A program made the translations under genes and the position numbers. Of a stretch of 64,000 nt of DNA, positions 33,300-41,930 are shown one piece after another. The notes under the pieces were generated by a model that searched no databases, was not told the origin of the DNA, and saw nothing but the letters and a program-made list of their open reading frames with translations. This DNA comes from JBGSUZ01 sp964404895 (GTDB lineage Bacteria > Bacillota > Clostridia > Peptostreptococcales > Acidaminobacteraceae), in NCBI GenBank assembly GCA_964404895.1, contig CAYOLV010000001.1:930001-994000 (forward strand). The letters run 5' to 3'. Within the stretch, counting starts at the first letter, position 1. Every line of letters starts with the position of its first letter.

Positions 33300-34253
33300 A
33301 TGGGATTTCTTATGGAACAGGAAACAAAAGAGCTTCAAGTAATGTCAGCAAAGGCTTCAATAAAAGTAGCGAACCGATTTTTACTGTGGATTCCTATTTT
33401 GCAGATTATCGTGTACTTATTTTTACCAGAAATGTTTTCAGATACGATCAGCCTAGTAGGTTTTATAGCCATTCCTCTGTTGTACGTTCATTTAAAATGG
33501 AGGGGTTCACTTCGACAAGTTTTTAAATTAAATCCTGTAAAACTGAAAGCCTTTATACCGCTGACCATAATAGCTCTAGCAATTCAGCCTATCAGCACTC
33601 TATTGTTGATGATTTCAACATCCATCTTTGGTGATCACATGACGTTTATATTCAAAGATTTGTACGATAAACCTAGTTTGATTTTGTTTTTTACTTTGTG
33701 TATTGTGCCTGCTTTGGGAGAAGAATTTTTCCTCAGAGGAATTGTGCTGCATTTATACAAACCCTTAAGATGGCCTGCGCAAGTTATAGTAAATGGTTTT
33801 TTATTTGGTGTTTTCCATCAAAATTTAAATCAGTTCAGCTATAGTCTTTTTATAGGAATGGTCTTAGCTTTGGCGGTCATTGTCACTAAAAGTATTTGGA
33901 GCGGGATTTGGATTCATTTTCTTAACAACTTTCTCTGTTTTTTGGAAAGCGAACTTGATTTTAGTCTCATGAACAGTTCAATTGACAGTCCTACTAACTG
34001 GAGTGTCACATTTCTGTTAGCAGCTTTGTCCATTTGGGTATTGTTTAAATTGTTCACTTGGGTAAATGCCTACTACAGCAACGAATCCTTAGTAGAGACT
34101 CTAGACGCTGAAGACCAGGTATGGGTTGAAGCCAACCAGTGCGAAAAGCTTCGTTGGAATGCCATGTTTACTGTTTCAATGTGGGCACTTTTAGCTGTGT
34201 TTGCGTTGATGTCAACTGTAATAATATTGAGTGCAAAAGGGATTATAAATTAG
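33300..34253 (+). CDS. CPBP-family intramembrane metalloprotease
   Basis: The 317-residue membrane protein has about eight hydrophobic helices and the three CPBP/ABI motifs: EExxxR in GEEFFLRG (~140-147), FxxxH in FGVFH (~170-174) and HFLNN (~204-208). These are the Rce1-like glutamyl protease residues. Bacterial members take part in bacteriocin immunity or membrane-protein processing. The ATG at 33300 follows GAAAGG closely; an in-frame ATG at 33312 is possible. Confidence 0.87.
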   Translation: MGFLMEQETKELQVMSAKASIKVANRFLLWIPILQIIVYLFLPEMFSDTISLVGFIAIPLLYVHLKWRGSLRQVFKLNPVKLKAFIPLTIIALAIQPISTLLLMISTSIFGDHMTFIFKDLYDKPSLILFFTLCIVPALGEEFFLRGIVLHLYKPLRWPAQVIVNGFLFGVFHQNLNQFSYSLFIGMVLALAVIVTKSIWSGIWIHFLNNFLCFLESELDFSLMNSSIDSPTNWSVTFLLAALSIWVLFKLFTWVNAYYSNESLVETLDAEDQVWVEANQCEKLRWNAMFTVSMWALLAVFALMSTVIILSAKGIIN

Positions 34254-34302
34254 AAAAACCCAGTGATCGGCATGAAAATGCAGATTCACTGGGTTTATTT
34301 TT
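34254..34302. terminator. Bidirectional intrinsic terminator
   Basis: AAACCCAGTGA (34256-34266) pairs with TCACTGGGTTT (34286-34296) between convergent genes; a T-rich tract follows. Confidence 0.82.
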
Positions 34303-34315
34303 GTGTACAAGGATT

Positions 34316-35224
34316 TTAATCTTCGGTGTAGATGAAACGTACTTCTTTTTCAAAGAGGACTTCACCATCGTAGACAAACTTAACTTTTGAAATGTGATGG
34401 CGGTCTGTTGCTGTGACTTCTAAATAATAGTCATCGTTTTCCATATAAGAGGCTACGCCGTTTTCAAGCATATAGTAAGGTGCGTCAATGGTATAGCTGT
34501 CTTCTAAAGTGCTCAGAGTAACTGAGGTCATTTTCTTAAAGTCTTCATACGTTGTGTCGTCATAGTCGTACATGAATTCAAATTCAAGAGCGACATCTTC
34601 AGCTTCAGTCAGGTAGTAGCCGTCTAGAAGATTGGTTTCACTTAAGGCTTCTGTATTCTTGTAATTTGCTCTAAGTGTTTCAATATCTTTGTTATATTGA
34701 TCAATTTGGTTTTGAATATCTTGCTCTGCTTCCAATACAGGCGCAAATCGGCTGCTGAGAATATCCTTTTTACAGTCTTCTAAGCTGGCATAAGTCTTGT
34801 AATTTGAGAACGTTTCTCCATCTGCATAATGGTCGTTGAAAAATACTTTACCTGACTTGTCTTTCATAAATACGGTGATACAATTCATTTTGATGTCAAA
34901 ACCTGGTAGATTTAATGCATAGGCTGCCGTTACGGATTTTCTGTCTTTAGATAAAGTATATTGAGGTGTAGAAGTCATGATTAGGTTATCTTTTATGAGT
35001 TTCGTTGAATTCATATTTCTGAAGAACTGAGCAAAATCAGTTGCTGTAATAACCAATACGTCTCTGTTAAAGTTACCACCATCATAAGTATAAGCACCGT
35101 AAACTTCAGATAGGTCTGTAAACTGTGTTTTGTCAGCAACTGGTGTCACAGCAAAAGCTGAAAAAGTTGTCAACTGTATAAGTAGCGCAACGGTGGTCAG
35201 CAGGGAAATTAATTTTTTCATCAT
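34316..35224 (-). CDS. Secreted protein, unknown function (tandem paralog B)
   Basis: The 302-residue protein has a classic signal peptide (MMKKLISLLTTVALLIQ, cleavage likely after AFA). The mature part is acidic and contains a helical segment (~170-200) and a C-terminal beta-rich region ending in FVYDGEVLFEKEV. It aligns with the next protein over its whole length: K..F.D.SE.YG.Y, LSKDRKSVTA, NLL.GYY. No known family is recognised. GGAG six bases before the ATG at 35224 sets the start. Confidence 0.75.
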   Translation of the reverse strand: MMKKLISLLTTVALLIQLTTFSAFAVTPVADKTQFTDLSEVYGAYTYDGGNFNRDVLVITATDFAQFFRNMNSTKLIKDNLIMTSTPQYTLSKDRKSVTAAYALNLPGFDIKMNCITVFMKDKSGKVFFNDHYADGETFSNYKTYASLEDCKKDILSSRFAPVLEAEQDIQNQIDQYNKDIETLRANYKNTEALSETNLLDGYYLTEAEDVALEFEFMYDYDDTTYEDFKKMTSVTLSTLEDSYTIDAPYYMLENGVASYMENDDYYLEVTATDRHHISKVKFVYDGEVLFEKEVRFIYTED

Positions 35225-35254
35225 GTGAATCTCCATTCTATTATATTGTGAGCA

Positions 35255-36142
35255 TTATTTTTCGAGGGTAAGAGAAACAGCTTTATCAACGACGACTTTA
35301 CCATTTTTTACGATTTTAATATTAGCGAGGGTGCCTCTATTGATAGATTTGATTTCCGCATAATTCTTAGAATCTTCAAGATAAAGGGCAACGCCATTTG
35401 TTACAGTAAAGCTCTTTGCCTTAATCTGATAAGTTTTAGCACCTACAATATACTGAACTTCTGTATAGTTGTAAAAACCTGAGTAATCTTTAGGATTGCA
35501 GTCCGAGTAAGTATAAACTGTAACGTACTGGCTTGAATCCGAAGAGGGGTAATAACCTTGCAATAGGTTTTGGGTACTGATGGGTTTTGCATCCTCAAAT
35601 TTTTTACTTTGAGCCTCAAATGCTTCATTTGCGGCTTTTGCTTTTTTATAGTAAGACTTCTCTGCAAGATAAGTCTTTGAAAATGCCGTACTGTAAATAT
35701 AATCAATACAAGCATCCAAATTTGCAAATGAGCGTGTAACGGTTCTATTAACACCATTATAGAGGGTCGCATTAAAGTATATTTTGCCAGTAGCATCTTT
35801 TTTGAAAATATATTGCCCTTGATATTGAACCCCTTCTAAGTAAGTGGTAAAGGTTGCAGTGACCGCTTTTTTATCTTTGGACATTACATAAGTAGCGCCA
35901 TTGAATGTGAAATCCTCTGAGACATAAAAATCCTTTTCGGAAAAGTTTCTTAAATAAGGAGTCATACCTTCTTTTGTGACTTCCAAAAGAGAAATATAGG
36001 TATAGGAACAATCGTAAACACCATATATTTCTGATATGTCCTTAAATAAGGTTTTGTCAGGTGAAGCTGCTGCAAATCCACTAAGTATTCCAAATTGGAA
36101 AATCAAAGCGACAGCAGTAATTAGCGAAATTAATTTTTTCAT
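35255..36142 (-). CDS. Secreted protein, unknown function (tandem paralog A)
   Basis: The 295-residue protein has a signal peptide (MKKLISLITAVALIFQ, likely cut after GFAAA). It shares with its downstream neighbour DKT.F.DISEIYG.Y, MSKDKKAVTATF, a lysine- and glutamate-rich helical stretch and NLLQGYY, so the two arose by tandem duplication. Only 30 bases separate them, so they are one transcript. GGAG nine bases upstream of the ATG at 36142 is the chosen start. The function is unknown. Confidence 0.75.
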   Translation of the reverse strand: MKKLISLITAVALIFQFGILSGFAAASPDKTLFKDISEIYGVYDCSYTYISLLEVTKEGMTPYLRNFSEKDFYVSEDFTFNGATYVMSKDKKAVTATFTTYLEGVQYQGQYIFKKDATGKIYFNATLYNGVNRTVTRSFANLDACIDYIYSTAFSKTYLAEKSYYKKAKAANEAFEAQSKKFEDAKPISTQNLLQGYYPSSDSSQYVTVYTYSDCNPKDYSGFYNYTEVQYIVGAKTYQIKAKSFTVTNGVALYLEDSKNYAEIKSINRGTLANIKIVKNGKVVVDKAVSLTLEK

Positions 36143-36336
36143 GATTTTCAACTCCATTTATTTTTTATAGAATTTGATCATTCTCTGGTAAATAATACTG
36201 TGAATGAAAAAACACTATTTCCAGTTTATCACAAATAAAATGAGTATAAAAGTGAATATGCATAAATCTATAGAAATATAGTATAATACTGAAAAGTGCA
36301 GATGTTTTCCCACGCACTTACTCTTTAACTAAATGG

Positions 36337-36879
36337 ATGGTGAATACATTGAGTCTTTATAGAAAAGGTAATAAAATCAGTATCAAACCCATTGAAATTG
36401 CAGATTCTGAGGCTATTCATGAATATGCATCGAACCCCAATGCCAAGCAGTACACGGGTTGGAAGTTGATGGAGAGTCTAGAGGAAACCCAAGAGTTTGT
36501 TGCACTTATGGTTTCTAGACATGAAGAAAAAACCCATGTCTATGCTTCTGTTGTGGAAAATGAAACAGGTAAAGTCATTGGAACTTTAATGATTTTTGGT
36601 TTTGACAAAGAGGCGAATCACGCAGAAATTGGTTATGTCTTTAATGAAGCGGTTTGGGGCAAAGGGTATGCCTCAGAAGGGGTCAAACTTTTATGTGACT
36701 ATGCCTTCAATGAGATGGCACTTAGAAAACTCTTTGCGAGAATAGTAGAAATCAATGTGGGCTCTGCTAAGGTGCTTAAAAAGAATGATTTTGTTTTAGA
36801 GGGAACGTTGAAAGACTACTATTGTATTCACGGTGCCTTATTAAACTGCCAATGGTTCTCAAAATTGGCAACTTTCTAA
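36337..36879 (+). CDS. GNAT acetyltransferase, RimJ/RimL-type
   Basis: The 180-residue protein matches RimL-like GNATs: a ribosomal N-terminal acetyltransferase layout with HAEIGYVFNEAVWGKGYASEGVKLL (split motif A, ~87-111) and ALRKLFARI..IN.GSAKVLKKNDFVLEG. The substrate is unknown. The ribosome site is weak (GGATGG), and a TTG at 36349 is a possible alternative start. A TATAAT-like -10 lies near 36288. Confidence 0.82.
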   Translation: MVNTLSLYRKGNKISIKPIEIADSEAIHEYASNPNAKQYTGWKLMESLEETQEFVALMVSRHEEKTHVYASVVENETGKVIGTLMIFGFDKEANHAEIGYVFNEAVWGKGYASEGVKLLCDYAFNEMALRKLFARIVEINVGSAKVLKKNDFVLEGTLKDYYCIHGALLNCQWFSKLATF

Positions 36880-36912
36880 GTTTGAATGATGATAAATATT
36901 GCGTTGGATGAG

Positions 36913-36955
36913 CGTGTCATATGGGGTGAATTGCCCTATTAGACACGTTTTTTTA
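36913..36955 (+). terminator. Intrinsic terminator after the RimL-type gene
   Basis: CGTGTC (36913-36918) with ATAT/GGGG extends to pair with CCC-TATT and GACACG (36942-36947), followed by T7. Confidence 0.8.
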
Positions 36956-37114
36956 TTTGCTTGAAAATAAGAAAATTCAGAAATGAAATGTAAAATATTG
37001 TTTAATATTGTTCATAATTTGTCTGTCTTTTCTGTGATATAATTGAAAACCGATGCGCTAATTATTTAACAAAGTCTTCAGTTGAAGCACTAGGAAGTGT
37101 AGGGGGAAATTATT

Positions 37115-39298
37115 ATGAAACTAAAAGCATTTAAACGCAACATTATTGTCATTTTTATTATGGCAATTATTGCGCTGTTCTCTGGAATTTATTTAACATA
37201 TTCTTTTAAGACAGAACAACAGATCGATGCCATGCTGAATAAAATCTTAACAGATGAAATTCAAATTTCTAAAGAGAGTGTTGAACACATTTTAAAGGGT
37301 TATGAAGAATCCGCTTATGTTTTAGCCAGCAATCCAGCGTTTAAAAATTATGCGCCAGATGTGGCATATGAGAACACTGTAGAAGCCATATTGCTGGGTG
37401 CAAAAGAAACGAAGAAAGATATTATTTACGATATTTACATAGGGGATAAAAATGCCCGAATGCTTTCAGCGACAACTAAAAATGAAGATTTGGTAGGTTA
37501 TAACCCTCAGTTCAAAGCAGATGGTTCTAAGAAACCTTGGTACTGGACACCGGTAGAGACAAAAAATACTTATTGGTCAGACATTTACCGAGATGTTTTT
37601 ACAAATTACCAAATGATTACCGTGACAGTACCAGTAATGGACAAAGCAGGTACACCGGTTGGTGCTATGGGTGTGGATTATTTCTTAAATGAGATTAACG
37701 ATTCTGTCGCCACACAAAAATTGTTAGATAATGGCTTTTATCAGTTGATTGACTGGAACGGAAAAATTATTTCTGATAAGAACTTCAACGCTGAACAAGA
37801 AAAGTCCTCTGCAGGAAGATTTCACTTTAACGAGGACATTGTAAACTATGCAATGGACAAGGAACAACAAGAAATTCAGTTCTTCGATGTTCAAAAAAAT
37901 AATGAGGTTTTTGTACCCAAAGCCCTTGTTACAGCTAAAACAGAAGAAGATGTTGCAGCTTCTGGGATCACAATAGAAGATATGAATGGTGACGGCAAAG
38001 TAGTTGACGACATTCCGATGGCAGTCTTCACAAAAGAGAAGAAAGATCAAATGTACCCTGGGACATACAAAGCCATCGCCATAAAATTGCCAGAAACGAA
38101 TTTGACTTTGGTTGGCATGGTAGACACCAAAGATATTGCAGGGTACGTGAACGCAGTCAATAAAACTTCTTTTACCATTATGTATGTGTTTATTCCTATC
38201 TTAATTGGGCTGTTGTTCCTTGCTTATCGATATTTAATGAGCGTATTATCCACCATGACCCGTCATATTGATGAAATGGCTCACGGTCGATTCTCATATC
38301 ATACAAAGTCAAAACACAAAGCCTTCAATGAAGTCTTCCACAAGCTTAATCTTGCCAGCACCAACGTTAACGATGCATTAAATGATACTAAAAAGACCTT
38401 CAATGAAGTGTATAGTACCCTGCATGAAACAGAGGAAGACTTGAATAACGTGAAGACTCTTTCGGACAATATCACCATGACGGTTCAAGAAGTCTCAAGC
38501 GGTATTTATGATCAATCAGAAGATGCTGTGAGAGGCGCTAATAACGTAGGCATTATTTCAAAGCTGATTGAAGATATTAATGATAATACGGCTGAGTTAG
38601 TGGTTAAAACAAAAGAAGTCAATGAAATTAACCATTCCAACTATGAAAATCTTGAAGAATTAAAGATCAAATCTGAAAATACAAAGACAGTTTCCAATCT
38701 GATAACAGGCGTCATTGTGGAGTTAAACGAAAACTCTCAAAATATTGGTCATATCATTGATACGATTAATGACATTGCTTCACAAACAAATTTACTTGCA
38801 CTGAATGCTTCTATTGAAGCGGCTAGAGCAGGGGAGGCTGGAAGAGGTTTCGCAGTTGTTGCAGACGAAATCAGAAAATTAGCAGAAGAAACTAGCAAAT
38901 CCACTAAAATGATTTTCGAAATTGTAGATTCTATTAAACTCATTTCAGGAAAAGTGGCACACGCTATTGGAGATGTGAATCAAGCTATAGATGAACAAGT
39001 GAAGTCCACAGAAAATGTCAGTCAATCATTTGATGCTTCTAGTGAGATTTATAAAGCCTTTGAAGCAGCGTTTGAGCAAATTAACCATCAGCTTCATGAC
39101 CTTAACAACAAGAACAGCGAGATTGAGAAAGCGATTACTAATATTGCAGCTGTTTCTGAAGAAACTGCTGCCTCAGGGGATGAAATCAGTACGTCTGTAA
39201 CGCAGCAAAAAGAACTGGTTCTTGAAACGGAAAGGTCTTTGACAAAAATTGTTGCTCAAGTAGATTTGTTGGGGGAAAAACTCAATCAGTTCAAATAG
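37115..39298 (+). CDS. Methyl-accepting chemotaxis protein with dCache sensor
   Basis: The 727-residue receptor has a first membrane helix (~10-30), a large extracellular double-Cache sensor (~33-345; FxNYQMITVTVPV and GAMGVDYFL near residues 162-191) and a second helix (~352-375). A HAMP-like linker and a cytoplasmic signalling hairpin with the conserved SIEAARAGEAGRGFAVVADE tip follow. Near residues 289-299 the sensor holds DMNGDGKVVDD, an EF-hand/dockerin-like calcium loop. It should signal through CheA/CheW; the ligand is unknown. No che genes are near. The start follows AGGGGGAA; an extended -10 (TGATATAAT) lies near 37040. Confidence 0.9.
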   Translation: MKLKAFKRNIIVIFIMAIIALFSGIYLTYSFKTEQQIDAMLNKILTDEIQISKESVEHILKGYEESAYVLASNPAFKNYAPDVAYENTVEAILLGAKETKKDIIYDIYIGDKNARMLSATTKNEDLVGYNPQFKADGSKKPWYWTPVETKNTYWSDIYRDVFTNYQMITVTVPVMDKAGTPVGAMGVDYFLNEINDSVATQKLLDNGFYQLIDWNGKIISDKNFNAEQEKSSAGRFHFNEDIVNYAMDKEQQEIQFFDVQKNNEVFVPKALVTAKTEEDVAASGITIEDMNGDGKVVDDIPMAVFTKEKKDQMYPGTYKAIAIKLPETNLTLVGMVDTKDIAGYVNAVNKTSFTIMYVFIPILIGLLFLAYRYLMSVLSTMTRHIDEMAHGRFSYHTKSKHKAFNEVFHKLNLASTNVNDALNDTKKTFNEVYSTLHETEEDLNNVKTLSDNITMTVQEVSSGIYDQSEDAVRGANNVGIISKLIEDINDNTAELVVKTKEVNEINHSNYENLEELKIKSENTKTVSNLITGVIVELNENSQNIGHIIDTINDIASQTNLLALNASIEAARAGEAGRGFAVVADEIRKLAEETSKSTKMIFEIVDSIKLISGKVAHAIGDVNQAIDEQVKSTENVSQSFDASSEIYKAFEAAFEQINHQLHDLNNKNSEIEKAITNIAAVSEETAASGDEISTSVTQQKELVLETERSLTKIVAQVDLLGEKLNQFK

Positions 39299-39429
39299 AA
39301 GAGTGACGTGCAAAGTAGACAAATTCTTAACAACTTATTAAACAATAATTAAGACTTTTGGAAACTATTGCATTAGTGTAATACAAAATGGTAATTTGGA
39401 GATATTAAAAAACCTATACGGAGGTTCTC

Positions 39430-40059
39430 ATGAAAAATTATCGCATGATTTTATCCCAAACATTTTGTATTTTTTTAATCGGATCTGCAACACTGGGGCT
39501 GACAGGATGTTCAGCCAATGCCTACTGGTCAGAAGACGGGTTAGAAATTGAAGAAGACTTTACGGAATATGCAGAAGAAGTTTGTGAAACAACAGCAGAT
39601 TCTTTCTCTGATAACGACTTATCTTATCTGGGTATTTTAAGCAATGAGGAATTAAATGAAGCTTATAACATGGATGAAAAATTGGTAGACTTAACCTCCT
39701 ACAATGCAGATCGTTATAACTTAAAATTCGACGGCAATCACTATTATGGTGAGTTTAAAATGACTGGCGGGACTCAAATTTGGGAAATGAAGGCAGACGA
39801 GGATCAGACCGTGGAACTGCCTTATACCTTTTTAGTAAAATCAGGCATGGCAAAACTCATCTTAGTAGATGATTATAATCAGGTGACTACGTTGGTGGAA
39901 CGTACTGCAATATCGGAGGTTCCTGTTGGAGAAAAGACACTAAAAGTTTCTCTTAAGAAGGGTAATAATCTCATTAAGCTCATTGCTAAAGACAATGCTC
40001 AAATCAATTTAGAGTTGGAAGCGGTTGTAGGAAAAATCTATTTTGATGAAGAAGAATAA
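39430..40059 (+). CDS. Lipoprotein of unknown function
   Basis: The 209-residue protein has a lipobox LGLTGC (Cys ~27), an acidic stretch after it and a C-terminal half that looks beta-rich (YYGEFKMTGG, KSGMAKLILVDD, LKVSLKKGNNLIKL). The pattern suggests a small beta-sandwich domain exposed at the outer face of the membrane. No family recognised. CGGAGG precedes the ATG. An 18-bp AT palindrome (40061-40078) follows the stop. Confidence 0.72.
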   Translation: MKNYRMILSQTFCIFLIGSATLGLTGCSANAYWSEDGLEIEEDFTEYAEEVCETTADSFSDNDLSYLGILSNEELNEAYNMDEKLVDLTSYNADRYNLKFDGNHYYGEFKMTGGTQIWEMKADEDQTVELPYTFLVKSGMAKLILVDDYNQVTTLVERTAISEVPVGEKTLKVSLKKGNNLIKLIAKDNAQINLELEAVVGKIYFDEEE

Positions 40060-40171
40060 CTATAAAATATATTTTATATAATAGTTTGGGCAGAGCGCTT
40101 AATTATTTGGATGAAACGTGGTAAGATGGGCATAAATAGTAATGAATTCAGTAAAGACAGAGGAGAATCTT

Positions 40172-40984
40172 ATGAAACGTAAAATAATGGCGCTGTTTGT
40201 AGGTTTTTCATTGCTTTCGTCCTCATTGATCAGTTATTCTCAGGAAAACCTTATAAATATGACAAGTTATAATACCCAGAGTGTTCTAAAACCTAAGGTA
40301 ATTCGAACAATTTCAACCGATTTAGATGGCAATGGCAGTAAGGAATCAATTAGTCTAACGTATCATTCTGCCTATTATGCTATTTTGAAAATCAACAAAA
40401 TTGAAGTTGTTTTGTCATTATGTGGCATTGGAGATCCAGACGCACTAGACTTAAGGGTTGTCGATTTAATTAAATCAGACAAAACCAAGCAGTTGGAATT
40501 TAGAGAATTAACAACCGACATCTATGCGAGAAGAGAATTATTGAACTACAATAACGGTACGATAAGCTTTATAGTCCTTCCAAGCCCAGCAGATCCTAGC
40601 ATGACAGTTAATGCTTCCTATGACGGAAAAGGAACGATTACACATGCTTATGTCAATCAAAATCTCTATACATGGTTTTATAAGGAAAGTTTTAAATACG
40701 ATGGGAAAACCGTTACCCATATAAGCAAAAGCAGTTATACATTAGATACGAACGTAACAATATCTACAGCAATCAAGTTGCAAAAGTCTCCGAAAAATAA
40801 AGACATGGCTTTTAAAACAACAAAAGGCATGAAACTGACCATTGTCGAAACTGATGGCAAAGGGTGGTTTAAAGTCAAAAATAGTTCAGGGCAAACAGGT
40901 TGGTTCTATTTTGATGATAAAACCAATAAAATCCAAGGTAAACCAGGTGTAGAAGTATTTAAGGGTTTACCCTATGCAGGTTAG
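40172..40984 (+). CDS. Exported protein with C-terminal SH3-like domain
   Basis: The 270-residue protein has a signal peptide (MKRKIMALFVGFSLLSSSLI), a short calcium-loop-like motif DLDGNGSKE (~48-56) as seen in VCBS/FG-GAP repeats, and a C-terminal bacterial SH3 module (~205-260: TKGMKLTIVETDGKGWFKVK, SGQTGWFYF). SH3b domains often bind cell-wall peptides. AGGAG precedes the ATG at 40172. It may act in the cell envelope; this is inference. Confidence 0.75.
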   Translation: MKRKIMALFVGFSLLSSSLISYSQENLINMTSYNTQSVLKPKVIRTISTDLDGNGSKESISLTYHSAYYAILKINKIEVVLSLCGIGDPDALDLRVVDLIKSDKTKQLEFRELTTDIYARRELLNYNNGTISFIVLPSPADPSMTVNASYDGKGTITHAYVNQNLYTWFYKESFKYDGKTVTHISKSSYTLDTNVTISTAIKLQKSPKNKDMAFKTTKGMKLTIVETDGKGWFKVKNSSGQTGWFYFDDKTNKIQGKPGVEVFKGLPYAG

Positions 40985-41082
40985 CTTTTATAGTTAATAT
41001 AACAGTTTCACCCTTATCCATCCCTTGTTTTAAGCAACACTACTTCAAAGCTCAAAGATTTCTGACGTGAAGTCGAGCTTAC

Positions 41083-41124
41083 AAAGAGCAAAACCGTGAA
41101 CAATTGGTTTGCTCTTTTTTTTTT
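41083..41124. terminator. Bidirectional intrinsic terminator
   Basis: AAAGAGCAAA..CC (from 41083) pairs with GGTTTGCTCTTT (41106-41117) and is followed by a long T-run. It lies between the exported-protein gene and the convergent corrinoid operon. Confidence 0.85.
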
Positions 41125-41126
41125 CC

Positions 41127-41930
41127 CTATTTCCAAGTGTGAACACAATTTAAACCCGTTGTATTCTGAACTGAAGAGTTGACATTGAGTATTGATGAAT
41201 GGCCTTCTGAATAGGGGAAACAACCTCTTTCTAACATAGCATTAGATAAATTTCCGCAAACATGAATAGAAATACCCTTTGAACGCATGAGATTGATTTG
41301 TTGAAGTTGGATTGGAAGACTCCACTTTTCGAAATAAAGGGGTCCAAGTACTTCTGAATTTCCAAGAGGGTCGGCGTAGGAAATCAAATCAACTCCCACC
41401 TCTTTGAAGGATTGCAAATAGCCCATGTAAAATTGATCTAATACAGCGAAGAGGCACTTTAACTGCTCAGTACTTTTTCTGGAAACTCGTAGAAAATTAT
41501 CAAACCCCATAAGCGCACTTAGGAGGGTAATGGGTCCTGTCACATTAAAGATTACAGGATGTCCTTTAACTTTTAACATGCGAATGGCTTCAAGGTTTCC
41601 AACAAATCGAGGTAGGGACTGCCAAGCTTCACCTGAAATTTGTGCGCTCAGTTGGCTAAAAAAAAGATCGAAATTAAAGGGCGCTTGTGTAGTGACAGGG
41701 TTCACTGTAATTCCCTGAATTGAACCTTCTGTCCATTTTGTTTGAATACCCAGACATTCCGATTCAAGCGTAGTGTCAAAAGGAACTTGTACAAATCCTT
41801 GATTATTTAATTGTTTGATTTCACAAGCAATGGTTACGATTGCCTCAGGTTGCTCAAACCAATTTGAAGAAGGGAGAGGGCAGTTTTCAGACTGCCACTC
41901 TACGCCATGAACACATTTAATAACACTCAT
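41127..41930 (-). CDS. Short UroD-fold methyltransferase-like protein
   Basis: The 267-residue protein is a member of the uroporphyrinogen-decarboxylase/MtaA-CmuA fold, much shorter than its two siblings in the operon (337 and 351 residues). It keeps VIFNVTGPITLLSALMG (~124-140), SYADPLGNSEVLGP (~184-197) and IHVCGNLSNA, which includes the His-x-Cys zinc pair. The third zinc Cys is not in the usual place. It starts with a one-base overlap (TAATG) with the upstream gene and is last in the operon. It may be a specialised methyltransferase or a partly degraded copy. Confidence 0.75.
   Translation of the reverse strand: MSVIKCVHGVEWQSENCPLPSSNWFEQPEAIVTIACEIKQLNNQGFVQVPFDTTLESECLGIQTKWTEGSIQGITVNPVTTQAPFNFDLFFSQLSAQISGEAWQSLPRFVGNLEAIRMLKVKGHPVIFNVTGPITLLSALMGFDNFLRVSRKSTEQLKCLFAVLDQFYMGYLQSFKEVGVDLISYADPLGNSEVLGPLYFEKWSLPIQLQQINLMRSKGISIHVCGNLSNAMLERGCFPYSEGHSSILNVNSSVQNTTGLNCVHTWK

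Noticed and set aside
39377..39395. Imperfect palindrome TTGCATTA-gtg-TAATACAA upstream of the lipoprotein gene
   Set aside because: It has a mismatch and no second copy; not enough to call an operator.
40061..40078. 18-bp AT palindrome after the lipoprotein gene as an operator
   Set aside because: TATAAAATATATTTTATA is only A and T, so self-complementarity by chance is common in such DNA; it may at most be a weak terminator.
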